Made by a program: the position numbers and the translations under genes
Shown here: positions 17,339-27,460 of the stretch, in pieces
Layout of the letters: each line of letters opens with the position of its first letter
Numbering within the stretch: position 1 is the stretch's first letter
The notes under the pieces: generated by a model
What the model saw: the letters and a program-made list of their open reading frames with translations, nothing else
What the model was told of the DNA's origin: nothing
The model's database searches: none
Assembly (NCBI RefSeq): GCF_002167005.1
Contig: NZ_NHTN01000040.1
Coordinates: 1-43,782 of the forward strand
Direction: 5' to 3'
Length of the DNA stretch: 43,782 nt
Source of the DNA: Indiicoccus explosivorum
GTDB lineage: Bacteria; Bacillota; Bacilli; Bacillales_A; Planococcaceae

Positions 17339-17746
17339 TCATCTTCTCGCTTTCGGTTTTGCCAGGATTTCCGCAAGGATGATCCCTTTGCGCACATCGT
17401 CCGCTTCAAGCGGGAACAATTCCTGCTTCGTCAAATCACGCCGGTCATCGGACAAGTCCCCGCTCGTCTTCCGCTGCTGGACTTGCCGTGGCGGCCTGCG
17501 CCGCTCTGTCTTCATCGGCTGCTGTTCCGAAATCGTTTCCCGGCTGTTATCAAGAAACTTCTTTGCGCCAGGCGGGAGGTCATCCCGATTGAAATCTTTC
17601 GTGGCTTCTTCGAAAAAACCTTTTGCGTAATCACCGATCCGTTTTTTCGTCTCCGTCAGGTCGCCGCCGGAATCGTCCGGCCGCTTCGCTTTATTCGCGA
17701 TTGCGCCGAAAATCGCAATGAGCGCGGCGATAATCAGTCCTTCCAT
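17339..17746 (-). CDS. Small membrane-anchored protein in the yqfB position
   Basis: The 135-residue protein starts with one hydrophobic helix (about 3-18), followed by a long polar, strongly charged cytoplasmic-type tail with several RRP and KTERRR clusters. I recognise no domain. It occupies the place of yqfB, third gene of the SigW-controlled yqeZ-yqfA-yqfB operon of B. subtilis, but I cannot show that it is a homologue. It lies 28 bp after floA and is followed by a terminator, so it is the last gene of the unit. A role in membrane-stress defence is inferred only from position. Confidence 0.75.
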   Translation of the reverse strand: MEGLIIAALIAIFGAIANKAKRPDDSGGDLTETKKRIGDYAKGFFEEATKDFNRDDLPPGAKKFLDNSRETISEQQPMKTERRRPPRQVQQRKTSGDLSDDRRDLTKQELFPLEADDVRKGIILAEILAKPKARR

Positions 17747-17774
17747 CGCTGTACCCTCCTGTCAATTTGCGGCA

Positions 17775-18782
17775 TCAGCTCTTCTTGACTGGCTGTTCTT
17801 CTTTCGGGGCGCCCATCTTACTGATGGAATCGCGCATGCTTGTATCCGCCTGCACATTCCGGTAATTCACATAATCCATGATTCCGATGTTGCCGTTCCG
17901 GAGCGCTTCCGCCATCGCCAGCGGCACTTCCGCTTCCGCCTGGACCACGTTCGCCCGCATCTCCTGCGTCTTCGCTTTCATTTCCTGCTCGCCTGCGACA
18001 GCCATGGCGCGGCGCTCTTCCGCTTTCGCCTGGGCGATGTTTTTATCAGCCATCGCCTGTTCGGTCTGCAGTTCAGCGCCAATGTTCTTCCCGATGTCCA
18101 CATCCGCGATATCGATCGACAAGATTTCGAACGCCGTACCCGAATCAAGCCCTTTCGACAGGACCGTCTGGGAAATCATATCCGGATTTTCAAGCACTTT
18201 TTTATGATTCGGACTGGACCCGATTGTCGAAACGATCCCTTCGCCGACACGGGCGACTACTGTATCTTCCCCCGCTCCGCCGACGAGCCGGTCGATGTTC
18301 GCCCGGACCGTGATCCGCGCCTTCGCTTTCACTTCGATGCCATCCATCGCCACACCGGCGATGAACGGTGTTTCGATCACTTTCGGGTTGACGGACATCT
18401 GGACGGCTTCCAGCACGTCCCGGCCGGCGAGGTCGATCGCCGCCGCCCGTTCGAACGACAGGTCGATGTTCGCACGGTGTGCCGCGATGAGGGCATTCAC
18501 GACCCGGTCCACGTTACCGCCGGCCAGGTAATGGCTTTCCAGCTGGTTGATGGTCAGCGTGAGTCCCGCTTTCGATGCTTTGATGAGCGGATTGACGACG
18601 CGCGACGGAATGACCCGGCGCAGCCGCATCCCGATGAGTGTGAAAATGCTGATCTTGACCCCTGCCGCCAACGCTGAAATCCATAAGGCGATCGGCACAA
18701 GCGTGAAAAACACGGCCAGCAGGATGAATATCGCAATGATGGCGATAATCAGAATGACTGTGCTCCCGAAAACGAGCTCCAT
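17775..18782 (-). CDS. floA: Flotillin-like protein FloA
   Basis: The 335-residue scaffold of bacterial functional membrane microdomains begins with a long hydrophobic hairpin (about 5-50). An SPFH/Band 7-like domain with [20 protein letters not shown] follows, then an Ala/Glu-rich coiled segment (about 235-290) that drives oligomerisation. Length matches B. subtilis FloA (YqfA, 331). Its ATG abuts the yqeZ stop with no intergenic base, so the two are translated together. Confidence 0.96.
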   Translation of the reverse strand: MELVFGSTVILIIAIIAIFILLAVFFTLVPIALWISALAAGVKISIFTLIGMRLRRVIPSRVVNPLIKASKAGLTLTINQLESHYLAGGNVDRVVNALIAAHRANIDLSFERAAAIDLAGRDVLEAVQMSVNPKVIETPFIAGVAMDGIEVKAKARITVRANIDRLVGGAGEDTVVARVGEGIVSTIGSSPNHKKVLENPDMISQTVLSKGLDSGTAFEILSIDIADVDIGKNIGAELQTEQAMADKNIAQAKAEERRAMAVAGEQEMKAKTQEMRANVVQAEAEVPLAMAEALRNGNIGIMDYVNYRNVQADTSMRDSISKMGAPKEEQPVKKS

Positions 18783-19484
18783 TTACTGTTCCTCCTCTTG
18801 TTCAAGTTCCCGCACGACAATCCAGGAACCTTCTGTTTTGACGATTTTCACTTTTTGTCCTTTGGCGATGAACCCGCTTTCCGAAACGGCATCGAGCCGT
18901 TCATCCGCCAAAAGAACGGTCCCGGAGGGCCGTAAAGCCGTTGCGGTGACCGCCGACTGGCCGATCAGGTCCGACCGGCGGACGTTCGAGACATAACCGC
19001 TTTCCGTGCTGGTGGAATCGCTCAGTATGATCCTGCCGAACAATTTCATTTGCCTGCCAAAAAGTTTCACCAGTACCATCGCTCCTATCAGTGCAATCAC
19101 TAAAGCAATGAAAACCGAGAGGGCCATCTGCTGAAGGCTGTCTCCTGCCATCAGGACGCTGATCAATATGGCGCCGCCGCCGAGCGATGCCGCGATTCCG
19201 CCCGGCAGGAACAGCTCCAGGCCGACCAGCACGAGTCCCGCAATCAGGAAGAAGGCGGAGATGAATCCCGCCGTCCCTTCCGCAAAATGACCGAAATAAA
19301 ACAGGATCAGGGAAGCGGCGCCTAAAATCCCGGCGACACCGAATCCCGGCGTATACAGTTCGACGATGATTCCAAGTGCCACAGCACTCAGCAGGACCGG
19401 AACGATCACCGGATGTGTAAGGAATGCCGAGAGCCGTTCCGTAAAAGGAACGCCGGCATTGAGGAACAGATAAAATTCCGGCAT
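18783..19484 (-). CDS. yqeZ: NfeD family membrane protein, short form (YqeZ-like)
   Basis: The 233-residue protein has an N-terminal amphipathic part, about five membrane helices (about 28-150) and a C-terminal NfeD OB-fold (about 170-225, with IGQSAVTATALRPSGTVLL). NfeD proteins partner with flotillin-type SPFH proteins. B. subtilis YqeZ is about 437 residues, with an N-terminal ClpP-like protease domain; here that domain is absent. No remnant is seen upstream, so this is a genuine short form rather than a decayed gene. GGGGAAGGAG precedes the ATG. A SigW-type promoter lies upstream. Confidence 0.9.
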   Translation of the reverse strand: MPEFYLFLNAGVPFTERLSAFLTHPVIVPVLLSAVALGIIVELYTPGFGVAGILGAASLILFYFGHFAEGTAGFISAFFLIAGLVLVGLELFLPGGIAASLGGGAILISVLMAGDSLQQMALSVFIALVIALIGAMVLVKLFGRQMKLFGRIILSDSTSTESGYVSNVRRSDLIGQSAVTATALRPSGTVLLADERLDAVSESGFIAKGQKVKIVKTEGSWIVVRELEQEEEQ

Positions 19485-19516
19485 AACGCCACTCCTTCCC
19501 CGAGCGGTTTAACTTC

Positions 19517-19544
19517 TATACGGTCAAAGGAAGGAAAAGTTTCA
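19517..19544 (-). promoter_or_regulatory. SigW-type promoter of yqeZ-floA
   Basis: On the minus strand, TGAAAC (19539-19544), exactly 16 bp and CGTA (19519-19522) match the extracytoplasmic-function SigW consensus. In B. subtilis the yqeZ-yqfA-yqfB operon is a known SigW target, so both motif and context agree. Confidence 0.85.
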
Positions 19545-19611
19545 GTCCCGTCAAAAAAACAGGCTGCCCTTCCTGTATCCCTTCAATGAAAGCGGTTGCA
19601 TTTTCTTTAGT

Positions 19612-19647
19612 AAAAAACCGGGCACGAATTTCTTCGCATCCCGGTTT
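19612..19647 (-). terminator. Terminator after rpsU
   Basis: AAACCGGG (19615-19622) pairs with CCCGGTTT (19640-19647). An inner CGAA/TTCG pairing closes on GAAA, and TTTTTT follows on the minus strand. It lies between rpsU and the SigW promoter. Confidence 0.85.
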
Positions 19648-19699
19648 CGCTGTCATTTATTAAATTCCTGGAATTCGATTATGACAGGGCAACAGCAAG

Positions 19700-19873
19700 T
19701 CAGAACTTGCGCTTGCGCGCAGCCTCTGATTTCTTTTTGCGCTTTACGCTTGGTTTTTCGTAGAACTCGCGCTTTCTTACCTCTTGCATTGCTCCTGATT
19801 TCGAAACAGTGCGTTTGAAGCGGCGAAGAGCATCTTCAATCGATTCGTTTTTACGAACTACAGTTTTTGACAT
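19700..19873 (-). CDS. rpsU: 30S ribosomal protein S21
   Basis: The 57-residue, very basic small-subunit protein begins with [20 protein letters not shown] and ends in [14 protein letters not shown], as in all bS21. The ATG at 19873 is preceded by a long GGAGGGAGGG ribosome-binding site. An in-frame extension of eight codons upstream would run through that site and is rejected. The gene has its own consensus promoter, a short leader with a perfect palindrome, and a strong terminator, so it is monocistronic. The yqeY gene that follows rpsU in B. subtilis is absent. Confidence 0.97.
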   Translation of the reverse strand: MSKTVVRKNESIEDALRRFKRTVSKSGAMQEVRKREFYEKPSVKRKKKSEAARKRKF

Positions 19874-19906
19874 CTCTTTTTCCCTCCCTCCGAACACACG
19901 TTACAG

Positions 19907-19923
19907 ACACGGAAGTTCCGTGT
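19907..19923. repeat. Perfect palindrome in the rpsU leader
   Basis: ACACGGAA (19907-19914) and TTCCGTGT (19916-19923) are perfect 8-bp arms around a single base. It lies just downstream of the expected rpsU start point, so it is either an operator or a leader hairpin. Confidence 0.6.
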
Positions 19924-19931
19924 ACTCAAGA

Positions 19932-19960
19932 ATTATACCTTATTCTGGTGTACCGGTCAA
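19932..19960 (-). promoter_or_regulatory. rpsU promoter
   Basis: TTGACC (minus strand, 19955-19960), 17 bp and TATAAT (19932-19937) form a near-consensus SigA promoter. It lies directly after the deoC stop, with no terminator between. Confidence 0.88.
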
Positions 19961-19972
19961 TAGAAAGAGGAG

Positions 19973-20647
19973 TTAATATCCGGCTTCGCCGGATTCACCT
20001 TTGACGATGGCGACACCGGAGCTGGCCCCGATCCGGGTGGCCCCCGCATCCATCATTTTTTTAACGTCTTCCAGGCTTCTCACACCGCCCGACGCCTTGA
20101 CGCCCAGATCCGGACCGACGGTTTCCCGCATTAGGCGGATATCTTCTTCAGTCGCGCCGCCTGTCGAGAATCCAGTGGACGTCTTCACGAAATCCGCTCC
20201 CGCTTCTTTTGCCAGAAGGGAGGCAGTCCGCTTTTCTTCATCATTGAGGAGGGACGTCTCTAAAATCACTTTGACGATTGCGCTGCCTGCAGCCGCCTGG
20301 ACGACCGCTTCGATATCTTTTTTCACTGTATCCGTGTCGCCGCTTTTCAAAGCCCCGATATTGAGTACCATATCGATTTCGGTCGCCCCGTTTCCGATGG
20401 CATCCTTCGTCTCGAATGCTTTCGTTTCAGAGGTCGAGGCGCCGAGCGGAAATCCGATGACCGTGCAGACTTTCACCGGCGAATCTTTCAGGAGCGCATA
20501 AGCGGTCTCCACCCACGCCGGGTTGACACAGACAGAAGCAAAGACGTATTCCTTCGCTTCCGCGCAAAGCTTTTCAATCTGTTCTTTTGTGGCTTCCGGC
20601 TTCAGAAGCGTATGGTCGATCGCTGCTGCTATGTTCGTCATATTCAC
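19973..20647 (-). CDS. deoC: Deoxyribose-phosphate aldolase
   Basis: The 224-residue TIM-barrel class I aldolase splits 2-deoxyribose-5-phosphate into glyceraldehyde-3-phosphate and acetaldehyde in deoxynucleoside catabolism. The Schiff-base Lys is K155 in [11 protein letters not shown]92 (EIDMVLNIG) and the second Lys in VKASGGVR complete the site. The start is GTG at 20647, after GGAGGA; ATG at 20641 is an alternative. It is placed 23 bp after mtaB, away from the nucleoside-uptake genes that accompany deoC in B. subtilis, so it may be an insertion into this cluster. Confidence 0.95.
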   Translation of the reverse strand: MNMTNIAAAIDHTLLKPEATKEQIEKLCAEAKEYVFASVCVNPAWVETAYALLKDSPVKVCTVIGFPLGASTSETKAFETKDAIGNGATEIDMVLNIGALKSGDTDTVKKDIEAVVQAAAGSAIVKVILETSLLNDEEKRTASLLAKEAGADFVKTSTGFSTGGATEEDIRLMRETVGPDLGVKASGGVRSLEDVKKMMDAGATRIGASSGVAIVKGESGEAGY

Positions 20648-20670
20648 TGATTCCTCCGCTATTCGATTAG

Positions 20671-22005
20671 TTATACGGCTGTTTCTTCGAGAACCCGTAC
20701 GAATTGCCCTTCGCTGTACGGGTAGCCTGCTTTCGTGATTTTTACACGGACGAGCCTGCCGATCAGCGATTCGTCGCCAGGAACGACGACTTTCAAGTAG
20801 TTATCCGTGTATCCCTCAAGCCGGCCGCTTTCGGAATCCCCTTTGAAAGTCTCTTCCGGGATGATCTCCAGCACTTCATCCTCGAACCGGGATGCGTATT
20901 CCTTCGCCAGCTGATCATTCAACTCGATGAGGCGGTGGACGCGCTCGTTTTTCACTTCTTCATCCACTTGGTCCTCCATACGGGCTGCCGGTGTTCCGGT
21001 CCTTTTGGAGAAGGGGAAGACATGAAGTTCAGAGAACCGGTGATCCCGGATGAAATTATAAGTGTCCATGAATTCCTCTTCCGTTTCTCCCGGGAAGCCC
21101 ACGATGACGTCGGATGTGATGGCCAAGTCAGGCAGCGCTTCCCGCAGCCGGTTCAGGCGGTCCGCAAAGAAATCCATCGTATACTTCCGGCGCATCCGCT
21201 TCAGCACCGTGTCGGAACCCGACTGGATCGGAATGTGCAGGTGACGGACCACGATATTCGAATCGCGCAGGACGTCAATGACTTCATCCGTCAGCTGGCT
21301 CGCTTCGATTGACGAAATCCGCAGGCGCTTCAGCCCTTTCACTTGCGATTCAATATCGCGGAGCAGCTGGGCCAGGTTGTAATCCTTGAGGTCTTCGCCA
21401 TAACCGCCGGTATGGATCCCCGTCAGGACGATTTCAAGGTAACCCGCATCGACGAGCTGCTGTGCCTGACGCACCACTTCTTTCGGATCGCGCGACCGCA
21501 TCAGTCCGCGTGCCCATGGTATGATGCAGAACGTGCAGAAGTTGTTGCACCCTTCCTGGATTTTCAGGGAAGCGCGCGTGCGGTCCGTGAATGCCGGCAC
21601 ATCAAGTTCTTCATAAACCCGGTTTTTCATGATGTTGCCGACGCCATTGATCGGCTGGCGTTCCGCTTTATACTGCTCGATGTAGCCGAGCATTTTCCGA
21701 CGGTCCTGTGTGCCGACGACGATGTCGACCCCAGGGATCGCCATGATCTCTGCAGGCGATGTCTGGGCGTAACAGCCGGTCACGCAGATGACCGCGTCCG
21801 GATTTTTGCGGATGGCCCGCCGGATGACCTGCCGGCTCTTCTTGTCGCCTGTATTTGTCACTGTGCATGTATTGATGACATAAACATCCGAACGGTGATC
21901 GAAATCCGACCGTTCGTAACCCTCTTCTTTGAACAGCTGCCAGATAGCTTCTGTTTCGTAATGATTGACCTTACAGCCTAGTGTATGGAACGCTACTGTC
22001 GGCAT
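20671..22005 (-). CDS. mtaB: tRNA t6A37 methylthiotransferase MtaB
   Basis: The 444-residue radical-SAM enzyme converts t6A37 to ms2t6A37 in ANN-decoding tRNAs. The N-terminal UPF0004 domain has Cys ligands in TLGCKVN, NTCTVTN and CVTGCYAQ for the auxiliary Fe-S cluster. The radical-SAM motif CNNFCTFC lies at about 145-152. A TRAM domain closes the C-terminus (about 375-440). The ATG at 22005 follows AGAGGTGG by five bases; codons farther upstream overlap rsmE and are not needed. It is followed by deoC. Confidence 0.96.
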   Translation of the reverse strand: MPTVAFHTLGCKVNHYETEAIWQLFKEEGYERSDFDHRSDVYVINTCTVTNTGDKKSRQVIRRAIRKNPDAVICVTGCYAQTSPAEIMAIPGVDIVVGTQDRRKMLGYIEQYKAERQPINGVGNIMKNRVYEELDVPAFTDRTRASLKIQEGCNNFCTFCIIPWARGLMRSRDPKEVVRQAQQLVDAGYLEIVLTGIHTGGYGEDLKDYNLAQLLRDIESQVKGLKRLRISSIEASQLTDEVIDVLRDSNIVVRHLHIPIQSGSDTVLKRMRRKYTMDFFADRLNRLREALPDLAITSDVIVGFPGETEEEFMDTYNFIRDHRFSELHVFPFSKRTGTPAARMEDQVDEEVKNERVHRLIELNDQLAKEYASRFEDEVLEIIPEETFKGDSESGRLEGYTDNYLKVVVPGDESLIGRLVRVKITKAGYPYSEGQFVRVLEETAV

Positions 22006-22019
22006 ACGGGCCACCTCTT

Positions 22020-22757
22020 TCATTCGTATTCATAGGAAATCGCGGCAAGCGCGTATAATGGAGCGGTCTCCGCACGCAGAATGCGCGGGCCGAGCGATGT
22101 GAACAGCGCTCCCGCTCTTTCGAGTCCAGTGATTTCCGCCTGGGAAAATCCGCCTTCCGGCCCGAAAACGAGCAGGATGGAACCTTTATCATACACCGAT
22201 TTGAGTGTGTCGGCAAACCGGGTCCTGTCCGTTTTCCTCGCCTCATCTTCATAAGCGGCGATCACCGCGCCGTATCGGGAAGCGCTTTTCAGCAGTTCCG
22301 GAAACGATTCTGGGGTATGTACGTGGGGTATGACGGTCCGGTGCGACTGTTCCGCCGCTTCTTTCACGATTTTCCGGAGCCGTTCCGCCTTTTTCCCCGC
22401 TTTCGCCGCATCCCATTTGACGACGGACCGCTCGGCTTCGAACGGGATGAGCCGGTGCATGCCGAGTTCAGTCCCCTTTTGTGCAATTAAATCCAATTTA
22501 TCGCCTTTCGGAAGACCGCAGGCGATGGCAACATGCAACGGGAGTTCAGGATTCCCGTCCAGTTTCTTGAGAATCCTCACTCCCACCTCCTGGGAGACCG
22601 TCCCGAGCTCGGCTTCATAAGCCGTCCCGTCTGCAACCACAACGATCCGGTCGCCAGGCTCGCCCCGCATCACTTTTGCGATATGCCGCGCATCATCGCC
22701 TGAAATGATCAGCTCACCATTATCAGGAATCTTCTGGTCAATAAAATAACGCTGCAT
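22020..22757 (-). CDS. rsmE: 16S rRNA (uracil1498-N3)-methyltransferase RsmE
   Basis: The 245-residue SPOUT-class methyltransferase modifies U1498 in the decoding centre. The N-terminal PUA-like domain (MQRYFIDQ to about 70) precedes the knotted catalytic domain, whose signatures are VFGPEGGFSQAEI and LGPRILRAETAPLYAL near the C-terminus. Length is standard. It lies 13 bp after prmA and 14 bp before mtaB in the dnaJ-prmA-rsmE-mtaB run. Confidence 0.96.
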   Translation of the reverse strand: MQRYFIDQKIPDNGELIISGDDARHIAKVMRGEPGDRIVVVADGTAYEAELGTVSQEVGVRILKKLDGNPELPLHVAIACGLPKGDKLDLIAQKGTELGMHRLIPFEAERSVVKWDAAKAGKKAERLRKIVKEAAEQSHRTVIPHVHTPESFPELLKSASRYGAVIAAYEDEARKTDRTRFADTLKSVYDKGSILLVFGPEGGFSQAEITGLERAGALFTSLGPRILRAETAPLYALAAISYEYE

Positions 22758-22770
22758 CTCCGGCCTCCTG

Positions 22771-23718
22771 TCACTCGGGTTTCCGTGAAATGATCGTGAC
22801 CCAGTCCTCCATCATCATCACTTCTTCGATAATGAAGCCTGATGCGGTCAGCGCTTCTTTCACATCGTCTTTCTTCGCGCCGATGATTCCGGAAGTGATG
22901 TATCTGCCTCCCGCCTTTACAGCGCCAAAGGCATCATCGGTGAACCCGATAATGACCTCGGCCAGGATATTGGCGATGACGACATCACCCTGCTGATCGA
23001 TTGTATCCAGCAAATTGCCTTGCACCACACGAACCCGGTCCTGTTTTTTATTCAGCGCGACGTTCTCACGGGCGGCGCTCACCGCCACTTCATCGAGGTC
23101 CAGCGCGTGGACATCCGCTGCTCCGAGCAGTGCGGCACCTACCGCAAGTACGCCTGAGCCGGTTCCGACATCGATGACCCGATCATCCTGCCGGACCGTC
23201 TTTTCGAGCGCCTGAAGGCACATGACCGTCGTCGGATGGGTCCCTGTGCCGAATGCCATTCCAGGATCGAGCTCGATAATGAGTTCATCGCTGGAAACCG
23301 GTGTGTAATCTTCCCATGTCGGCACAATGGTGAACCGGCGCGAGATTTTTACAGGGTGGTAATACTTTTTCCAGGCGGTCGCCCATTGCTCTTCATTCAC
23401 TTCGCTGATTCCGATTTCATTCGCTCCTGCCTGGATGCCGAAAGATTCGAGCTGGCCGATCGCCTGCCGGATCTCTTCGACCGTTTCTCCGATGAAACTC
23501 GATTCAGGCAAGTAGGCTTTGACGACGACACCTTCTGCCGGAAATTCGGCGGGATCCAGATCATAGATTTCACCGAACCGGTCGGGATGCTCTTTTGTCA
23601 GTTCTTCCGAATCTTCAATCACGACACCGCTCGCACCTGCTTCATGCAGAATATTCGTGACGGCGTCGAGCGCTTCGTGTGTCGTATGGATCGACAGTTC
23701 CGACCATTTCAACCGCAA
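22771..23718 (-). CDS. prmA: Ribosomal protein L11 methyltransferase PrmA
   Basis: The 315-residue SAM methyltransferase methylates ribosomal protein L11. An N-terminal substrate-recognition domain (about 1-100) is followed by the Rossmann domain with [15 protein letters not shown] and [11 protein letters not shown]. The start is a TTG: either 23718, four bases after GGAG, or 23712, which would give the MKWSE- beginning usual in the family. It lies 9 bp after dnaJ, the conserved Bacillus neighbour. Confidence 0.95.
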   Translation of the reverse strand: MRLKWSELSIHTTHEALDAVTNILHEAGASGVVIEDSEELTKEHPDRFGEIYDLDPAEFPAEGVVVKAYLPESSFIGETVEEIRQAIGQLESFGIQAGANEIGISEVNEEQWATAWKKYYHPVKISRRFTIVPTWEDYTPVSSDELIIELDPGMAFGTGTHPTTVMCLQALEKTVRQDDRVIDVGTGSGVLAVGAALLGAADVHALDLDEVAVSAARENVALNKKQDRVRVVQGNLLDTIDQQGDVVIANILAEVIIGFTDDAFGAVKAGGRYITSGIIGAKKDDVKEALTASGFIIEEVMMMEDWVTIISRKPE

Positions 23719-23727
23719 ACAGCTCCT

Positions 23728-24843
23728 TTAGTCACCTTTGATTGTCCGTTTGATTTTCGCGAACAGCGAGCTTCCCTGCTCTTCCGGTATATCGCCGCTG
23801 ATTTCTGCGAATTCGCGGAGGAGCTGTTTCTGCTTTTCGTTCAGTTTCGACGGGGTCTTCACTTTTACGATGACATGCTGGTCACCGATGCCGTAGCCAT
23901 GCACGTTCTTTACACCTTTTCCTTTCAGACGGAATCGGGCGCCGCTTTGGGTGCCGGCCGGAATCTTCAGTTTCACTTTGCCGCTGACCGTCGGCACTTC
24001 GATTTCATCTCCCAGTGCCGCCTGTGGGAAAGTAATCGGCAGTTCGAGGAAAATATCATCGCCGTCCCGTTTGAACCGTTCATGCGCTCTTACACGGAAC
24101 ACGACATACAAGTCGCCTGGAGGTCCTCCGTTGATGCCCGGTCCGCCCTGGCCGGTGACCCGGAGCTGCTGGCCGTCCTCCACACCTGCAGGAATGACGA
24201 CTTTGATTTTTTTGTTTTTCACTACCCGGCCATCGCCGTGGCATGTCGGACATTTCTCTTTGATGATCTGGCCGGTCCCTTCACAGTGGTGGCAGACACG
24301 CCGATTGACGATCCGCCCGAATGCCGTGTCCTGTGTGACATTGAGCTGACCGGTCCCTTCACAGTACGGGCACCGCTCGGGCTTTGTGCCCGGCTTGGCA
24401 CCGGATCCGTCACAAGTGCTGCATTCTTCCTCTTTAGGAATTTCGATCTCTTCTTCTTTGCCGAACACCGCATCCATGAAATCGATGTTCATGGCATACT
24501 GGAGGTCCTGTCCTTTACGCGGCGCATTCGGGTCGCGCCTTCTCGCTCCGCCGCCGAAAAAGGTGCTGAAAATGTCTTCGAAACCGAATCCTTCGGCACC
24601 GCCGAACCCGCCGAATCCCTGGTTCGGATCGGCATGGCCGAATTGGTCATAGTGCGCGCGTTTCTGGTCATCGCTCAATGTTTCGTAAGCATCTTTAACT
24701 TCCTTGAAACGGTCTGCGGCATCCGCTTCTTTATTGATATCCGGATGATACTGCTTGGACAGTTTCCGGTAAGCCCTTTTTATTTCTTCTTTAGATGCAT
24801 CCTTCGACACACCCAGCACTTCATAGTAATCTCGTTTTTCCAT
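23728..24843 (-). CDS. dnaJ: Chaperone DnaJ (Hsp40)
   Basis: The 371-residue co-chaperone delivers clients to DnaK and stimulates its ATPase. The J domain with HPD (about 32-35) is followed by a Gly/Phe-rich linker (about 70-95) and four CxxCxGxG zinc repeats ([32 protein letters not shown]; about 140-215). Two client-binding domains complete it. In most Bacillales it directly follows dnaK; here 771 bases, a terminator, repeats and a new promoter separate them. Confidence 0.98.
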   Translation of the reverse strand: MEKRDYYEVLGVSKDASKEEIKRAYRKLSKQYHPDINKEADAADRFKEVKDAYETLSDDQKRAHYDQFGHADPNQGFGGFGGAEGFGFEDIFSTFFGGGARRRDPNAPRKGQDLQYAMNIDFMDAVFGKEEEIEIPKEEECSTCDGSGAKPGTKPERCPYCEGTGQLNVTQDTAFGRIVNRRVCHHCEGTGQIIKEKCPTCHGDGRVVKNKKIKVVIPAGVEDGQQLRVTGQGGPGINGGPPGDLYVVFRVRAHERFKRDGDDIFLELPITFPQAALGDEIEVPTVSGKVKLKIPAGTQSGARFRLKGKGVKNVHGYGIGDQHVIVKVKTPSKLNEKQKQLLREFAEISGDIPEEQGSSLFAKIKRTIKGD

Positions 24844-24874
24844 TTGTCACACTCCTGCCTTCCAGTCACTAGCT

Positions 24875-24903
24875 ATTGTACACGGAAAATTTTACCCTTG
24901 CAA
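24875..24903 (-). promoter_or_regulatory. dnaJ promoter
   Basis: TTGCAA (minus strand, 24898-24903), 17 bp and TACAAT (24875-24880) form a good SigA promoter about 30 bp before the dnaJ start. No CIRCE is present here, so dnaJ may not be under direct HrcA control. Confidence 0.75.
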
Positions 24904-25026
24904 AGACAGCAAGAAAAGCGCGGGCGCCTTGAGCTACTGAAGTTTGAACTTTAAATGAGTAATTTTCGTTACAGTTTATTCCTTGCCAGTTCAGCTCTTA
25001 CATAAGCTGAAGAAATCGCTTTAGGC

Positions 25027-25140
25027 TGACGCTTTCCGAGTGGCGGTCCTCGAGCCGCTTCGGCCGCCTTCGCGTCCTGCAGGGTCTCGTCTGGCGAAGA
25101 AAGACCCTTGTGCTCCTGCGCCGCTTCGCGTGCTCGTCGC
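25027..25140 (+). repeat. Dispersed hairpin repeat, copy A1
   Basis: The 16-base string at 25052-25067 (GAGCCGCTTCGGCCGC) and the 18-base string at 25071-25088 (CGCGTCCTGCAGGGTCTC) recur in the same order at 32825-32840 and 32843-32860. It begins with GCTTTCCG, the common left end of the family. At its right end, 25111-25140 is an inverted copy of the satellite motif GCGACGAG...GCAGGAGCA. No plausible coding sequence is seen. Confidence 0.8.
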
Positions 25141-25141
25141 A

Positions 25142-25174
25142 AATGAGTGGTCAAGATCTTCTTGCCCACTCATT
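25142..25174. repeat. Strong hairpin between dnaK and dnaJ
   Basis: AATGAGTGG (25142-25150) and CAAGA (25152-25156) pair with TCTTG (25160-25164) and CCACTCATT (25166-25174). This is a 14-bp stem with one mismatch and a 3-base loop. No T-tract follows, so it is not a standard terminator. It lies between repeat copies A1 and A2. Confidence 0.65.
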
Positions 25175-25335
25175 CGCTGATCCCTCCGGAGTCGCCGCCT
25201 GTCGCTCCTTCTTCAGCAGTTTGTGCGGTGAAACAGAAAGACACAGTTTGATGAATAAACTGGGTCTCACGACAATGAGGATTTTTGCTGCATCCGCTAC
25301 CCCGTTCTTGCTGCAACCTCCTCCGGGAAGGAGCG

Positions 25336-25472
25336 AGCAAACGAAAATACGAGACGCCTACGGGAAAAGCAGTTCAAGTGAGGCCCCGCACGGCGCACAG
25401 CGACGGAGGAGGCTCACGAACTGCCCGCGGCAAACGGTTTTGGCTGCGACGAGCTTGCGCAGGAGCAAGCGA
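25336..25472 (-). repeat. Dispersed hairpin repeat, copy A2 (inverted)
   Basis: Read on the minus strand this is the same family as copy B. 25411-25430 is the exact reverse complement of the 20 bases at 32810-32829, and 25361-25382 matches 32858-32878 inverted except for one T. Its flank at 25423-25441 is identical to 43705-43723 (19 bases), and the match continues as GCGACGAG and CGCAGGAGCAAG. The arms GCAGTTCAAGTGAG and CTCACGAACTGC close a hairpin. Confidence 0.8.
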
Positions 25473-25570
25473 GTATTTTCGTAGCGAACGAACAGACCGG
25501 AGGTTTTGTAGTCATTAGTAGTAACTTGAATAAGATGCTGGCAAAAATGCTCATTTAGACTCCGGACAGT

Positions 25571-25606
25571 GAAAAAGCCAAAGCGCATAATCCCGCTTTG
25601 ACTTTT
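25571..25606 (-). terminator. Terminator after dnaK
   Basis: AAAAGCCAAAGCG (25573-25585) pairs with CGCTTTGACTTTT (25594-25606) with one mismatch, followed on the minus strand by a T-rich tail. It separates dnaK from dnaJ. Confidence 0.85.
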
Positions 25607-25614
25607 CCTCCGCC

Positions 25615-27453
<1,839 letters not shown>

Positions 27454-27460
27454 TTACCGG

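Noticed and set aside
19516-19656. 46-codon minus-strand reading frame with ATG and AGGAAT upstream
   Set aside because: It runs through the rpsU terminator hairpin and ends in the SigW promoter, and I recognise no family. Both signals are better explained as control sequence.
24969-25169. 66-codon minus-strand frame between dnaJ and dnaK
   Set aside because: It lies in repeat copy A1, has no good ribosome-binding site and no recognisable domain.
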